From Pseudomonadota bacterium (GTDB taxonomy: Bacteria; Pseudomonadota; Gammaproteobacteria; Burkholderiales; Burkholderiaceae_C), in assembly GCA_029780695.1 (NCBI GenBank), contig JAKOYD010000013.1:24330-88329 (forward strand): 64,000 bases of DNA. The letters are read 5' to 3'. The notes below the pieces were generated by a model, which saw only the letters and a list, made by a program, of their open reading frames with translations, did no database searches and was not told the DNA's origin. This document shows, piece after piece, positions 15,963-24,890 of this stretch. A program made the position numbers and the translations under genes. Each line of letters opens with the position of its first letter. The stretch's first letter is position 1.

Positions 15963-18017
15963 ATGCCATCCTCCGCTGACGACGCCGACGTGCTGGCGCG
16001 CTATCCCCTGCTGGACCGCGACGCCAGCATCCTCGATTTCAATCACCGCGTGCTGCACTGGGCCGAACGGCCCGACGTGCCGCTGCTGGAGCGCCTGCGC
16101 TACCTGTGCATCGTCTCGTCCAACCTGGACGAATTTTTCGAGGTGCGCGCCGAGCCGCACCTGGCCGCCTGGCGCGCCGGCACCGATGCCAGCGGCGGCA
16201 TGCGCCAGCTGATGGCGGCGGCGCACGCGCTGGTCGAGCGGCAATACGGCATCTACAACGACGTGCTGCTGCCGGCGATGGCCGCCGAGCGGATGCGCAT
16301 CGTTTCGCACGTCGACCGCAGCGAGGCGCAGCGCAAATGGGTGCGCGAATACTTCCTGCGCGAGGTCAAGCCGCTGCTGGTGCCGGTGGCGCTGGACCCG
16401 GCGCACCCGTTTCCGCAGGTGGCCAACAAGTCACTCAATTTCATCGTGCAGCTCAAGGGCAAGGACGCCTTTGGTCGCAGCAACGAAATCGCCATCGTCA
16501 AGGTGCCGCGCGTGCTGCCGCGCGTGCTGCGCCTGCCCGAGCGCGTGAGCGGCGGCGAGGCGCTGTTTGCCATGCTGTCCAGCGTGGTGCGCGCGCATCT
16601 GGCGGACCTGTTTCCGGGGCGCGAGGTGGGCGACTTCTCGCACTTTCGCGTCACGCGCGATTCCGACCTGTCGGTGGATGAGCAGGAAGTCAAGAACCTG
16701 CGCACCGCGCTGCGGCAGGAACTGCATCAGCGCCACTATGGCGAGGCGGTGCGGCTGGAAGTGTCGTCCGCCTGCTCCGAAGGGCTGGCCGCGTTGTTGC
16801 TGCGCCAGTTCAAGTTGCCGGCCGAGGCCTTGTTCAAGGTGCAGGGGCCGGTGAATCTGGTGCGGTTGCAGCAACTGATTTCGCTGGTCGATGCGCCGAA
16901 GCTGCTTTTCGAGCCGTACAGCGCCAGCTACCCGGTGCAGTTGACGCGCGGCGAATCGGTGATGGAGCGCATGCGGCAGGGCGACGTGCTGATCCACCAG
17001 CCGTTCGAGAGTTTCGACGGGGTGATCGACTTCTTGCGCGAGGCGGTGCACGACCCCCAGGTGCTGGCCATCAAGCAGACGGTGTACCGCACCGGCAACG
17101 ACAGCCGCATGATGGACTTGCTGATCGACGCCCAGCGGCGCGGCAAGGAAGTGACCGTGGTGGTCGAGCTGAAGGCGCGCTTCGACGAAGAGGCCAACAT
17201 CAACTGGGCCGAGCGGCTGGAGCGCGCCGGCGCGCAGGTGGTCTACGGTGTGGTGGGCCTGAAAACGCACGCCAAGATGCTGCTGGTGACGCGGCGCGAA
17301 GGGCGCCAGCTGCGGCGCTACGGGCACCTCTCGACCGGCAACTACAACCCGCGCACGGCGGCGTTGTACACCGACCTGAGCATGCTGACCGCGGACGCGC
17401 GCCTGACGTCCGACATGGATCAGCTCTTTGTGCACCTGGCCAGCCACAGCCGCCTGCCGCGCATGCAGCGCATGCTGCTGGCGCCATTTACCCTGCATAA
17501 GCAGATGCTGGCGCGCATCGACGCCGTGGCGCAGGCCGCGCGCAAGGGGCGCGGCGGGCGCATCGTGGCCAAGATGAACGCGCTGACCGACGAGGCGCTG
17601 ATCACGGCGCTGCTGCGCGCGGGTGACGCCGGCGCGCAAATCGACCTGATCGTGCGCGGCGCCTGCATACTGCCCGCGCCGCTGACGCGCAATATCCGGG
17701 TGCGCAGCATCATCGGCCGCTTTCTGGAGCATTCGCGCGTTTTTTACTTTCGCGCCGGCGCCGACGAGCAGCTGTGGCTGTCGTCGGCCGACTGGATGAA
17801 CCGCAACATGCTGCGCCGCGTCGAAACCGCCTGGCAGGTGACCGACCCGGCCCTGCGCCAGCGCGTGATCGACGAATGCCTGACGGCCTATCTGCATGAC
17901 GGGCGCGATGCGTGGCGGATGGGCGAGGGCGGCCGCTACGACAGCGTGGTGCCACCGGGGGGTCAGTCCGGCCCCGGCGCGCAGAACGCGCTGATGGCGC
18001 GCTACCGCGCGGCTTGA
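15963..18017 (+). CDS. ppk: Polyphosphate kinase 1
   Basis: 684 residues, full length. The four PPK1 domains are visible: N-terminal helical domain LSFNHRVLHWAERPDVPLLE-like start (residues 17-36), head domain, and the two phospholipase-D-like catalytic domains. The catalytic His region is VGLKTHAKMLLVTRRE with YGHLSTGNYNPRTA following. The enzyme makes long polyphosphate from ATP, and the reaction is reversible. It follows the glycosyltransferase by 46 bp and precedes sixA by 24 bp, so phosphate storage appears coupled to lipid remodelling in this stretch. Confidence 0.96.
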   Translation: MPSSADDADVLARYPLLDRDASILDFNHRVLHWAERPDVPLLERLRYLCIVSSNLDEFFEVRAEPHLAAWRAGTDASGGMRQLMAAAHALVERQYGIYNDVLLPAMAAERMRIVSHVDRSEAQRKWVREYFLREVKPLLVPVALDPAHPFPQVANKSLNFIVQLKGKDAFGRSNEIAIVKVPRVLPRVLRLPERVSGGEALFAMLSSVVRAHLADLFPGREVGDFSHFRVTRDSDLSVDEQEVKNLRTALRQELHQRHYGEAVRLEVSSACSEGLAALLLRQFKLPAEALFKVQGPVNLVRLQQLISLVDAPKLLFEPYSASYPVQLTRGESVMERMRQGDVLIHQPFESFDGVIDFLREAVHDPQVLAIKQTVYRTGNDSRMMDLLIDAQRRGKEVTVVVELKARFDEEANINWAERLERAGAQVVYGVVGLKTHAKMLLVTRREGRQLRRYGHLSTGNYNPRTAALYTDLSMLTADARLTSDMDQLFVHLASHSRLPRMQRMLLAPFTLHKQMLARIDAVAQAARKGRGGRIVAKMNALTDEALITALLRAGDAGAQIDLIVRGACILPAPLTRNIRVRSIIGRFLEHSRVFYFRAGADEQLWLSSADWMNRNMLRRVETAWQVTDPALRQRVIDECLTAYLHDGRDAWRMGEGGRYDSVVPPGGQSGPGAQNALMARYRAA

Positions 18018-18041
18018 TTCAACCTGGAAAAGGCAACAGCA

Positions 18042-18503
18042 ATGGACTTGATTCTGTGGCGCCACGCCGAGGCGCAAGACCCCGAAGGCGACATGATCGA
18101 CCTGGAGCGCGCGCTGACTCGCCGCGGCGACCGGCAGGCATCGCGCATGGCCGCCTGGCTGGACCGCCAGTTGCCCGAGGGCACGCGCATCCTGGTCAGT
18201 CCGGCCGTGCGCACCGAGCAGACGGCGCGCGCACTGGGCCGCAAATACCGGCTGCACGACGAGCTGCGGCCCGGCGCCAACCCCGACCAATTGCTGCTGC
18301 TGGCCGGCTGGCCACTGGCCCGGGCGCCGGTGCTCATCGTCGGCCACCAGCCCACGCTGGGCCAAACCATTTCGCGCTTGCTGGGCATGGCCGATGCCGA
18401 GTGCTCGATGAAGAAGGGATCGGTCTGGTGGCTGCGCAACCGCGAGCGAGAAGGCCAGTCGCAAGTCACCGTGGTCACGGTGCAGACCGCGGAACTGCTC
18501 TGA
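18042..18503 (+). CDS. sixA: Phosphohistidine phosphatase SixA
   Basis: 153 residues of the histidine phosphatase (RHG) superfamily. The catalytic motif is LILWRHAEAQD at residues 3-13; VSPAVRTEQTARAL and the second catalytic His in LIVGHQPTLGQ complete the active site. SixA removes phosphate from phosphohistidine in signalling proteins, best known for PTS-Ntr NPr in E. coli. It is 24 bp after ppk1 and almost certainly in the same transcript. Confidence 0.93.
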   Translation: MDLILWRHAEAQDPEGDMIDLERALTRRGDRQASRMAAWLDRQLPEGTRILVSPAVRTEQTARALGRKYRLHDELRPGANPDQLLLLAGWPLARAPVLIVGHQPTLGQTISRLLGMADAECSMKKGSVWWLRNREREGQSQVTVVTVQTAELL

Positions 18504-18619
18504 CAAGCGCGGGCGGAGCGCCACACGGGCAAGCCGCGCACCGCCGGGTCGCGCCGGCTCAAAAAACCGGTCTCCAGCGCGTAACATGGCGGGCAATTAC
18601 ATCTCAAGGAGTTGTCCGC

Positions 18620-19270
18620 ATGCGTCCGCACCCCCTGGTTTCGCGTCCCACCGCCGCCGCGCTGGCGGCCGCTTTGCTGGTTAGTGCCTGCGCCACGGTC
18701 GACCTGGGGCCGCGTTACGACCCGCCACCGATCCGCGTGCCGCAAGCGCTGCCGTCCGCGCCAGCGCCCGTGCCGGGTGGGGTGCAGCCGCAGGCCATAC
18801 CGCCGTCCTTGCCGGTGCCACAGCCCTTGCCGCCGGTGGGCCAAAGCGTGCCGGTGCCGCCGCCACCCGTTTCTGCGCCCGTGCCGGCGGCGGTGGACTC
18901 CAAGGCGCACCTGGTCACCTTCACCACCCGCTTGGACGGCGGCAGCGTGGTGCCGCCCAGCCGCAGCGGCGGTACGGCGCAACTCGACGCGCTGTACGAC
19001 TCCAACACCTACACGCTGCGCTGGAAGACCAGCTGGTCGGGCCTGTCCAGCGCCATCACCGGCGTGCAATTCCACGGCCCCGCCGAATACGGGCAGAACG
19101 CTCCGGCCGTCATGGTTTGGCCCGGCCCCTTCGGCCCCACCTACGAAGGCCGCGCCACGCTGACGGCCAACCAGGCGGTGGACCTGATCGACGGGCGCTG
19201 GTACGTGACCGTCTACACCACCCTCCATCCGGCCGGCGAGCTGCGCGGGCAGTTGCGCGTGGTGCGCTAA
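18620..19270 (+). CDS. CHRD-domain lipoprotein (first of a pair)
   Basis: 216 residues from the ATG at 18620 with AAGGAG 8 bases upstream. The signal peptide ends LAAALLVSACATVD (lipobox VSAC). A long Pro-rich spacer, about residues 33-93, is followed by a CHRD domain: TFTTRLDGGSVVPPSRSGG, TLRWKTSWSGLSSAITGVQF and the hallmark LHPAGELRGQLRVV at the end. CHRD domains bind extracellular partners in chordin; the bacterial role is unknown. A diverged paralogue follows 88 bp downstream. Confidence 0.82.
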   Translation: MRPHPLVSRPTAAALAAALLVSACATVDLGPRYDPPPIRVPQALPSAPAPVPGGVQPQAIPPSLPVPQPLPPVGQSVPVPPPPVSAPVPAAVDSKAHLVTFTTRLDGGSVVPPSRSGGTAQLDALYDSNTYTLRWKTSWSGLSSAITGVQFHGPAEYGQNAPAVMVWPGPFGPTYEGRATLTANQAVDLIDGRWYVTVYTTLHPAGELRGQLRVVR

Positions 19271-19358
19271 CGGCCACGCGCGGGTAAGCGTCTGCGCCAA
19301 CCCGTATCAAGGCGCAAGTCTGCTTAAAAAGCAGTGTGGGCGGTGTAAGGTGGGCGCC

Positions 19359-19874
19359 ATGCATACCATGCCTGCTTGCGTGTTTTCGCGTGTCGTCTTG
19401 CATGCCGTGCTGGGCGCGGCAGTGCTGGCAGGGCTGACCGCGTGCGTCAGGGCGCCTGTGCAGACGGCGCCGCCCGCTCGGTCGGCGACCCCCGCGGCGC
19501 AGCGACTGCCCGAACTGGCCGCCTTCAGCGCCCGGTTGAGCGGCGCCGCCGCCGTGCCCGCCAGCGACAGCGCGGCCAGTGGCGAACTGGTGGCGGTGTT
19601 TAACCGCCACACCGGTCTGTTGCAGTGGAAGCTGAATTTCAGCGCACTCAGCGGCCCCGTCACGGGCGGGTACTTTCACAGCCCGGGCATGAGTGGCGAA
19701 GTGGCACCGCGCGCGATCATGCTCGGCCGCACCCTCGTCAGCCCGGCCGAGGGCCGCGCCATGCTCACGCCCAAGCAACGCGCCGACCTGCTGGCCGGCC
19801 AGTGGTACGTCAACCTGATCACGGCGCGCTACCCCAGCGGTGAGCTGCGCGGGCAGTTGATCGAGCAACATTGA
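19359..19874 (+). CDS. CHRD-domain lipoprotein (second of a pair)
   Basis: 171 residues from the ATG at 19359 (AAGG 8 bases upstream). Signal peptide VLGAAVLAGLTACVRA has a LTAC lipobox. It lacks the Pro-rich spacer of its neighbour. The domain keeps LSGAAAVPASDSAASGELVA, LLQWKLNFSALSGPVTGGYF and ends ARYPSGELRGQLIEQH. The two genes are probably an old tandem duplication. Unknown function at the cell surface. Confidence 0.82.
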   Translation: MHTMPACVFSRVVLHAVLGAAVLAGLTACVRAPVQTAPPARSATPAAQRLPELAAFSARLSGAAAVPASDSAASGELVAVFNRHTGLLQWKLNFSALSGPVTGGYFHSPGMSGEVAPRAIMLGRTLVSPAEGRAMLTPKQRADLLAGQWYVNLITARYPSGELRGQLIEQH

Positions 19875-20111
19875 CTGCGCCGTGGGCGCGCCAAGCCTTT
19901 CGCGCGTGCCGGCATGGGGGCCAGGGCGATGGGCTGCGCAACGCCTGCCCGCGGGGCCAACACCTGTGCCAGCGCGCGAAAGCCGCGTGCCGGCGCGGGC
20001 ACCCGTGCCGCCGCCATGCGGCGCTTCATCGGCGCAAAGTCAGGGCATTTCGCCAGGGCGGCGGCGCCGCTTCAAGTGCTGGGCGAAAATCGCGCTTTCC
20101 AACGCGCCCGC

Positions 20112-22526
20112 ATGAACGCTCCGCTCGACGTCTCCTTCTTCCCGCGCGCTGCCAAGCCGCTCGCCAGCTACAAGCCGTACTGGGCCAAGCGCTTCGGCAC
20201 CGCGCCTTATCTGCCCATGAGCCGGGCCGAGATGGACGCGCTCGGCTGGGATTCGTGCGACGTGATTTTGGTCACGGGCGATGCCTACGTCGACCATCCC
20301 AGCTTCGGCATGGCCGTAATCGGCCGCGTGCTGGAAGCACAGGGCTTTCGCGTCGGCATCATCGCCCAGCCCGACTGGCACAGCGCCGACGCCTTCAAGG
20401 CGCTGGGCAAGCCCAACCTGTTCTGGGGCGTGACGGCGGGCAACATGGATTCGATGATCAACCGCTATACGGCTGATCGCAAGATTCGCAGCGACGACGC
20501 CTACACGCCCGGCGACGTCGGCGGCAAGCGACCCGACCGTGCCGCGATCGTTTACAGCCAGCGCTGCCGCGAGGCGTTCAAGGATGTACCCATCGTGCTG
20601 GGCGGCATCGAAGGCAGCCTGCGCCGCATCGGCCACTACGATTACTGGAGCGACAAGGTGCGCCGCTCCATCGTGGTGGACAGCAAGTGCGATTTGCTGC
20701 TGTACGGCAACGCCGAACGCGCGCTGGTGGAAGTGGCGCACCGGCTGGCGCGGCACGAACCCGTTGAGCAGATCACCGACGTGCGCGGCACCGCGTTCGT
20801 GATGCGAGCGTCGCCCGACGGCTGGTTCGAGATCGACTCGACCGAGGTCGATCAGCCCGGGCGCATCGAGGCGCACATCAATCCCTACCAGACGACCAGC
20901 GAGCAGGCGGCGGGGCAGGGCGCATCGTGTGATGCGGCAGATGCTTCTAATTTGATAGCTTCTGGCGCTCACCCAGAAAGCGCTGGAGGCCAATTTGGCT
21001 TGAAGCCCGGCGAGCAGGCGCTGCACTTCGTGCCCAACCCCGCGCTGCGCGGCAAGGCGCCGCCGCGCGACAAGACGGTGATCCGCCTGCCGAGCTACGA
21101 GCAGGTCAAGCGCGATGCCGTCCTTTACGCCCACGCCAACCGCGTGCTGCACCTGGAGACCAACCCCGGCAACGCCCGCGCGCTGGTGCAGGCGCATGGC
21201 GAAGGCACTACGGCCAGAGACGTGTGGCTCAACCCGCCGCCGATTCCGCTGACCACGGCCGAGATGGACCACATCTTCGACCTGCCCTACGCCCGCAGCC
21301 CGCACCCACGCTACGCCGACGCGCGCGGCCGCCACGACGGCGAAACCAAGATCCCCGCGTGGGAGATGATCCGTTTCAGCGTGAACATCATGCGTGGCTG
21401 CTTCGGCGGCTGCACCTTTTGCAGCATCACCGAGCACGAAGGCCGCATCATCCAGAGCCGCAGCGAGAAATCCATCCTGCGCGAGGTGGAAGAGATGCGC
21501 GACAAGGTGCAGGGCTTCACCGGCGTCGTCAGCGACTTAGGCGGCCCCACCGCCAACATGTACCGCCTGGGCTGCAAGACGCCCGAGATTGAGGCCGCCT
21601 GTCGCAAGCCCAGCTGCGTCTATCCGGGCATCTGCCAGAACCTCACCACCGACCACGCGCCGCTCACGCGCATCTACCAAAGGGCGCGCGCGCTGCCGGG
21701 TGTGAAGAAAGTGCTGATCGGCTCCGGCCTGCGCTACGACCTGGCCGTCAAATCGCCCAGCTACGTGAAAGAACTGGTTCAGCACCACGTCGGCGGCTAC
21801 CTGAAGATCGCGCCCGAGCACACCGAGGAAGGGCCGCTGTCGAAAATGATGAAGCCCGGCATCGGCAGCTACGACACCTTCAAGCAGCTGTTCGAGAAAT
21901 TCAGCGCCGAAGCCGGCAAGCAGCAATTCCTGATCCCGTACTTCATCGCCGCGCACCCCGGCACGACGGATGAAGACATGCTGAACCTGGCGTTGTGGCT
22001 GAAGAAAAACGGCTTCCGCGCCGACCAGGTGCAGGCCTTCTATCCGTCGCCCATGGCCACGGCCACCACGATGTACCACACCGGCCTGAACCCGCTGGCC
22101 GGCATTCACCGTGACGAGCGCGGCGAGCAGGTCGACACCGTGAAAGGGGAGCGTCGCCGCCGCCTGCACAAAGCCTTCCTGCGCTACCACGACCCCAACA
22201 ACTGGCCGCTGCTGCGCGAGGCGCTGAAAAAAATGGGCCGGGGCGAGCTGATCGGCAACGGCAAGCAGCACCTTATTCCGACCTGGCAGCCGGTGACGGA
22301 CGGCACGTATCAAAGTGCGCGGCGCAAGAATTCGACCGGTGCGGTCAGCGCGCCAGCCGCGACGCCGTCACTACAAAAAAAGAAGCGACCTGCGCAATTC
22401 CAGCCAGCGCGCGGGGCGATTTTGACCCAGCACACCGGTTTGCCGCCGCGCGCCGCAGCCGCGCGTTCGCCGTCGCCCAGGCAGTCGGCCAAACCCGGCA
22501 GCCCGGTCGGCCGCGGCAAGCGCTGA
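20112..22526 (+). CDS. YgiQ-family radical SAM protein
   Basis: 804 residues from the ATG at 20112; an upstream extension is open but low in family similarity. The N-terminal domain [21 protein letters not shown] and the radical SAM cluster motif [19 protein letters not shown] (Cx3Cx2C) identify UPF0313/YgiQ. Reaction unknown. A family C repeat (20941-21005) is inserted in frame, adding about 22 residues ([15 protein letters not shown] region) between the N-terminal and the radical SAM domain. The C-terminal ~70 residues are a basic, low-complexity tail ending SPVGRGKR. Confidence 0.92.
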   Translation: MNAPLDVSFFPRAAKPLASYKPYWAKRFGTAPYLPMSRAEMDALGWDSCDVILVTGDAYVDHPSFGMAVIGRVLEAQGFRVGIIAQPDWHSADAFKALGKPNLFWGVTAGNMDSMINRYTADRKIRSDDAYTPGDVGGKRPDRAAIVYSQRCREAFKDVPIVLGGIEGSLRRIGHYDYWSDKVRRSIVVDSKCDLLLYGNAERALVEVAHRLARHEPVEQITDVRGTAFVMRASPDGWFEIDSTEVDQPGRIEAHINPYQTTSEQAAGQGASCDAADASNLIASGAHPESAGGQFGLKPGEQALHFVPNPALRGKAPPRDKTVIRLPSYEQVKRDAVLYAHANRVLHLETNPGNARALVQAHGEGTTARDVWLNPPPIPLTTAEMDHIFDLPYARSPHPRYADARGRHDGETKIPAWEMIRFSVNIMRGCFGGCTFCSITEHEGRIIQSRSEKSILREVEEMRDKVQGFTGVVSDLGGPTANMYRLGCKTPEIEAACRKPSCVYPGICQNLTTDHAPLTRIYQRARALPGVKKVLIGSGLRYDLAVKSPSYVKELVQHHVGGYLKIAPEHTEEGPLSKMMKPGIGSYDTFKQLFEKFSAEAGKQQFLIPYFIAAHPGTTDEDMLNLALWLKKNGFRADQVQAFYPSPMATATTMYHTGLNPLAGIHRDERGEQVDTVKGERRRRLHKAFLRYHDPNNWPLLREALKKMGRGELIGNGKQHLIPTWQPVTDGTYQSARRKNSTGAVSAPAATPSLQKKKRPAQFQPARGAILTQHTGLPPRAAAARSPSPRQSAKPGSPVGRGKR
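20941..21005. repeat. Family C repeat inside ygiQ, in frame
   Basis: TTTGATAGCTTCTGGCGCTC then CAGAAAGCGCTGGAGGCCAA and TTGGCTTGAAG. It matches intergenic family C copies and keeps the reading frame. Confidence 0.85.
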
Positions 22527-22616
22527 GTGTTGACCGCGTCAGAGTGAAAACCCGCAGGGGTCGCGTCGGGCGGCGCTGATACGCTCCACGCCCAACGCTC
22601 CACGCCGAACCCGCCC

Positions 22617-24299
22617 ATGGCCCTGCATGACCTCGACATCGCCCGCCGCGTCACGCCGCGCCGCATCACCGATCTGGCGCGCGAGCGCTTGGGCATCGCC
22701 GACGAACACCTGGTGCCCTACGGCCACCACAAGGCCAAGATCGCGCTGCCGTATGTGCAATCGCTGGCCGACCGGCCGGACGGCAAGCTGATCCTGGTCA
22801 CCGCCACCAGCCCCACGCCGGCGGGCGAAGGGAAGACGACGACCTCGATTGGCCTGGCCGATGGCATGAACCGGCTCGGCCACCAGGCGGTGCTGGCGCT
22901 GCGCGAGCCGTCCATTGGCCCGGTGTTCGGCATGAAGGGCGGCGCCACCGGCGGCGGCCAGGCGCAGGTGGTGCCGATGGAGGACATCAACCTGCACTTC
23001 ACCGGCGACTTTCACGCCATCGCGCTGGCGCACAACCTGCTGGCGGCCATGATCGACAACCACGTGCACCACGGCAATGCGCTGGGCATCGACGTGCGGC
23101 GTGTGTTCTGGCGCCGCGTGATGGACATGAACGACCGCGCGCTGCGCCACATCGCCATGGGCCTGGGCGGGCCGCGCAACGGCTACCCGCGCGAAGGCGG
23201 TTTCGACATCGTGGCCGCGTCGGAGGTGATGGCGATCTTTTGCCTGGCCACCTCGCTGGCCGATTTGAAGGCGCGGCTCGGGCGCATCGTGGTCGCCGAA
23301 ACGCGCGACCGGCGCCCCGTGACTGCTGCGGATTTGAAAGCGCACGGCGCCATGGCGGTGCTGCTGAAAGACGCGCTGGCACCCAACCTGGTGCAGACGC
23401 TGGAGCACAACCCGGCGCTGCTGCACGGCGGCCCGTTCGGCAACATCGCGCACGGCTGCAATTCGCTGATCGCGACGCACGCAGCGCTCAAGCTGGGCGA
23501 CTACGCCATCACCGAAGCCGGTTTTGGCGCCGACCTGGGCGCTGAGAAATTCATCGACATCAAGTGCCGCCTGTCGGGCCTGGCGCCCAGCGCTGCGGTG
23601 GTCGTGACCACGGTGCGCGCGCTCAAGATGCACGGCGGTGTGCCCAAGGACGCGCTGGCGCCCGAGAACCTGCCCGCGCTGGAGGCGGGACTGGCCAACC
23701 TCGACCGCCACCTGCACAACTTGCGAGAAGGCTTGGGCCTGCCGTGCGTGGTGGCCATCAACCATTTCGTGACCGACACCGCCGCCGAAATCGGCCTGTT
23801 GCAAAGCCACGTGGCCGAGCGCGGCGCGCCCTGCGCCGTGTCGCGCCACTGGGCCGAGGGCGGCGCGGGCGCGACCGATCTGGCGCGCGCAGTGGTGGCT
23901 GTGGCCGAACAGGCGCCTACGACAGCGCCGCGCTTCACCTATGCCGACACCGACACCCTGTGGGACAAGCTGACCAAGCTCGCCACCACCGTGTACGGCG
24001 CCGGCCGGGTCACCGCCAGCCCCGAGGCCGAAGCCCGCATCGCGCAGCTGCAGGCACAGGGCTGGGGCCAGCTGCCGGTGTGCGTGGCCAAGACGCAGTA
24101 CAGCTTCTCCACCGACCCCAAGCTGCTCGGTGCACCGAGCGGCCACACGCTGCACGTGCGCGAAGTGCGGCTGTCGGCCGGCGCCGGTTTCGTGGTGATG
24201 GTGTGCGGCGACGTCATGACCATGCCGGGGCTGCCGGCGCGCCCGGGCGCCGAAACCATCGACCTGGACGACGCGGGGCAGGTGACCGGACTGTTTTGA
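22617..24299 (+). CDS. fhs: Formate-tetrahydrofolate ligase
   Basis: 560 residues, complete. Ligates formate to tetrahydrofolate with ATP, giving 10-formyl-THF for one-carbon metabolism. Seen: ATP site [20 protein letters not shown] (residues 62-81), the substrate segment [36 protein letters not shown], and the C-terminal [18 protein letters not shown]. The ATG at 22617 gives the standard family start. It is monocistronic, on the same strand as ygiQ 90 bp upstream. Confidence 0.96.
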   Translation: MALHDLDIARRVTPRRITDLARERLGIADEHLVPYGHHKAKIALPYVQSLADRPDGKLILVTATSPTPAGEGKTTTSIGLADGMNRLGHQAVLALREPSIGPVFGMKGGATGGGQAQVVPMEDINLHFTGDFHAIALAHNLLAAMIDNHVHHGNALGIDVRRVFWRRVMDMNDRALRHIAMGLGGPRNGYPREGGFDIVAASEVMAIFCLATSLADLKARLGRIVVAETRDRRPVTAADLKAHGAMAVLLKDALAPNLVQTLEHNPALLHGGPFGNIAHGCNSLIATHAALKLGDYAITEAGFGADLGAEKFIDIKCRLSGLAPSAAVVVTTVRALKMHGGVPKDALAPENLPALEAGLANLDRHLHNLREGLGLPCVVAINHFVTDTAAEIGLLQSHVAERGAPCAVSRHWAEGGAGATDLARAVVAVAEQAPTTAPRFTYADTDTLWDKLTKLATTVYGAGRVTASPEAEARIAQLQAQGWGQLPVCVAKTQYSFSTDPKLLGAPSGHTLHVREVRLSAGAGFVVMVCGDVMTMPGLPARPGAETIDLDDAGQVTGLF

Positions 24300-24429
24300 C
24301 CGCGCACGCCATTTTTCAGATCAAATCGGGCGCGAGTCGTGGTGAATCCAGCGCGTGAAGCTATTTATTTGCTAGCAAACTCGGTGCGCCTTCGGGCGGG
24401 CGCAAGCACCCGCCCTGCGTCCAGCTTGG

Positions 24430-24834
24430 CTACGGTTTCACCATCGGCCAACCCCGCCTGGCCCACTCGCTCATGCCGCCGTGCACGTAGCGCAGGTTGC
24501 TCCAGCCGGCGTCTTTCAGCGCTTGGTGCGCGCGGCGCGAGCGGTTTTGCGTGTTGCAGATCAGCAGCACGGGCTGGTTGCGCGGGATTTCAGCAGCGCG
24601 GCGGCTGAGCTGCGACAGCGGCAGCAGGCGCGCGCCAGCGGCGACACCCGTGGCGTGTTCATCCGGTTCGCGCAGGTCGATCAACACCGCCGCGCCCGAC
24701 TCGTGCAGGCGCCGCGCTTCGTCCAGCGTGGTGCTGCCTTCGGGCGGCAGACCTTGCGCCCACGCGTGGCCAAGCTGAGCGAGCGCGCTGGCGGTCAACA
24801 GCGCGGCGGCCACGCGGCGGGTGATTATTGGCAT
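24430..24834 (-). CDS. Periplasmic rhodanese-like sulfurtransferase
   Basis: 134 residues from the ATG at 24834 (GGAG upstream); a longer frame begins at 24861. Signal peptide RRVAAALLTASALAQLGHAWA with probable cleavage before QGLPPEG. Rhodanese motifs are VLIDLREPDEHATGV and the active-site loop LLICNTQNRSRRA, where Cys is the catalytic residue of a CX4R loop. The C-terminal YVHGGMSEWARRGWPM is the family end. Likely handles sulfane sulfur in the periplasm; partner unknown. Confidence 0.88.
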   Translation of the reverse strand: MPIITRRVAAALLTASALAQLGHAWAQGLPPEGSTTLDEARRLHESGAAVLIDLREPDEHATGVAAGARLLPLSQLSRRAAEIPRNQPVLLICNTQNRSRRAHQALKDAGWSNLRYVHGGMSEWARRGWPMVKP

Positions 24835-24839
24835 TTTCA

Positions 24840-24890
24840 GGCTCCAGCGCTTTCGCATCAAGCGCGAGCAGCTATCAAAATCATATCAAT
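24840..24890. repeat. Family C repeat (minus orientation)
   Basis: GGCTCCAGCGCTTTCGCATC then AAGCGCGAGCAGCTATCAAA. It fills the gap between the rhodanese start and the EF-G-like stop. Confidence 0.85.

Noticed and set aside
16431..18596. 721-residue minus-strand frame
   Set aside because: Antisense to ppk and sixA, which have all catalytic motifs.
24340..24425. Family C-like string GAAGCTATTTATTTGCTAGC after fhs
   Set aside because: Only the CTAT part matches; the core and tail are missing.
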